Origin: Mollicutes bacterium
Lineage (GTDB): Bacteria > Bacillota_I > Bacilli_A > Izemoplasmatales > Izemoplasmataceae
Direction of reading: 5' to 3'
NCBI GenBank assembly: GCA_003552275.1
Contig: PUKL01000107.1
Coordinates: forward strand, 1 to 7,055
DNA: 7,055 nucleotides
The notes under the pieces were generated by a model. It was not told the origin of the DNA. It did no database searches and worked only from the letters and a program-made list of their open reading frames with translations. Positions 6,221 to 7,055 of this stretch are shown here, in pieces (position 1 is the first letter of the stretch; the number at the start of each line of letters is the position of its first letter). The position numbers were made by a program, and so were the translations under genes.

Positions 6221-7055
6221 GCGCCACATCCTCTGTTATATCCGCGACCGTTGGGCGGTGTTCTTCTCGTTTTTGAGCGTTCTCATCATCCTCGCGCTTT
6301 TCGCCTTCTTCCTCGGCACCATGCAGGAGTCCTATTTCCGCGGCGTGGACGATGCCGAGTACGTCATCTACGGCTGGCTTTTGGCCGGTGTGCTCATGGT
6401 GGCGACCTCCACGGTGCCATTGGGGTTCATGGAGATCATGACCGGAGACAGGACCCGCAAGAACATCAACGACTTCTATGTGACGCCGCTTCCCCGGGCG
6501 AAGATCGTCATGAGCTATCTTATCGCCGCCTTGACCATATCGACCATCCTCGGAATCGTGAACCTCGCCGTCGGCCAAATAATCCTCTTGATCAACGCCG
6601 GCACCATCCTGCCCCTCTTCGACCTCCTCAAAGTCTTGGGGCTCATCATGTTGTCGTCGGCGCTTTTCTCCACGCTCTTCTTTTTCGTCGTCAGCTTTCT
6701 GAAGACGGGCAGCGCCCACGGGACCCTCGCCACCCTCTTCGGCACGCTCGTGGGCTTTCTCACCGCGATCTATGTCCCCCTGCAGGCGCTCGGCAACACG
6801 CTGACAGGCATCCTGTCGGCGCTTCCCACCCTGCAGGCGGCCGCGCTTTTCCGCACCGTCTACATGCGGGAAGCCGTGGCCGAGCTCTTCGGCGACGCCG
6901 ACGAGGCGATGGCGACATACAGAAGCGACTTCGGCCTCGAGATCGACCTCTTCGGTCTCTCTCCCTCGCCGTTGGTGCTTGTGATGTTGTTGGCGGGGTG
7001 GACCGTACTTTTCTTCGTCCTCTCCGTCTGGCGGCTTTCCCGGGTGAAACTCTGA
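6198..7055 (+). CDS. ABC-2 type transporter permease
   Basis: The protein has 285 aa from the ATG at 6198. It has six hydrophobic segments at about 20-40, 56-77, 102-133, 145-167, 175-197 and 258-276, the layout of ABC-2 (DrrB-like) permeases. The N-terminal LVKRHILCYIRDRWAVFF (6-23) is the usual basic amphipathic lead-in (Arg-Asp-Arg-Trp before the first membrane helix). The cytoplasmic loop with GDRTRKN and TPLPRAK (about 83-102) matches the family's loop after the second helix. A roughly 60-residue stretch lies between helices 5 and 6. One permease per ATPase suggests a homodimer paired with two ATPases. Start choice is uncertain: GTG 6195, ATG 6198 and ATG 6204 are all in frame, and only a weak AGAAAG (6185-6190) precedes them. 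All overlap the ATPase gene by 17-26 bases. The stop is the last codon of the window, so the gene is complete. Confidence 0.93.
   Translation: MPMRALVKRHILCYIRDRWAVFFSFLSVLIILALFAFFLGTMQESYFRGVDDAEYVIYGWLLAGVLMVATSTVPLGFMEIMTGDRTRKNINDFYVTPLPRAKIVMSYLIAALTISTILGIVNLAVGQIILLINAGTILPLFDLLKVLGLIMLSSALFSTLFFFVVSFLKTGSAHGTLATLFGTLVGFLTAIYVPLQALGNTLTGILSALPTLQAAALFRTVYMREAVAELFGDADEAMATYRSDFGLEIDLFGLSPSPLVLVMLLAGWTVLFFVLSVWRLSRVKL

Noticed and set aside
3563..6229. An 888-residue open frame on the - strand spanning cls and the ABC ATPase gene.
   Set aside because: It has the same cause: it is in register with both sense genes, which have complete family motifs and SD sites. The antisense product crosses two genes and matches nothing recognisable.

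Overview
This is a compact, gene-dense bacterial window with about 57% GC by eye. All five complete genes lie on the + strand, and no stretch over 100 bases lacks a gene. Strong Shine-Dalgarno (SD) sites (AAGGAGG, AGGAGG, AAAGGAG), one TTG start, TGA/TAG/TAA all used as stops, and a Gram-positive-style cardiolipin synthase suggest a member of the Bacillota or a close relative. A finer placement is not supportable from this window. I see no tRNA, rRNA, insertion sequence, CRISPR array or prophage gene.

Layout: (1) A PhzF-family isomerase/epimerase-like protein (283 aa) follows closely on what may be the last codons of an upstream gene. (2) A 90-base gap carries a good extended -10 promoter that fires into a very large gene. 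(3) That gene encodes a 901-aa, almost purely alpha-helical, highly charged coiled-coil protein. It has no tryptophan, six prolines and no enzymatic motif, and it is the real unknown of the window. (4) After 44 bases with a small hairpin but no U-tract comes a 514-aa cardiolipin synthase with three N-terminal membrane segments and two intact HKD motifs. (5) After 24 bases comes an ABC ATPase. (6) Overlapping its end is an ABC-2 type permease that closes the window.

Reading: coil, cls, ATPase and permease are probably co-transcribed from the promoter just before the coil gene, because no terminator or internal promoter is visible between them. The ATPase and permease form one exporter by translational coupling and family match. 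A giant cytoplasmic rod protein next to a cardiolipin synthase makes a membrane- or shape-organising role conceivable. The sequence itself shows only proximity, and ordinary operon packing in a compact genome is an equally good explanation. The PhzF-like gene looks metabolically unrelated.

The coil, cls and ATPase genes (about 1,720 codons) contain no in-frame TTA, CTA or TCA codon. This leaves two very long open frames on the - strand that are shadows, not genes.
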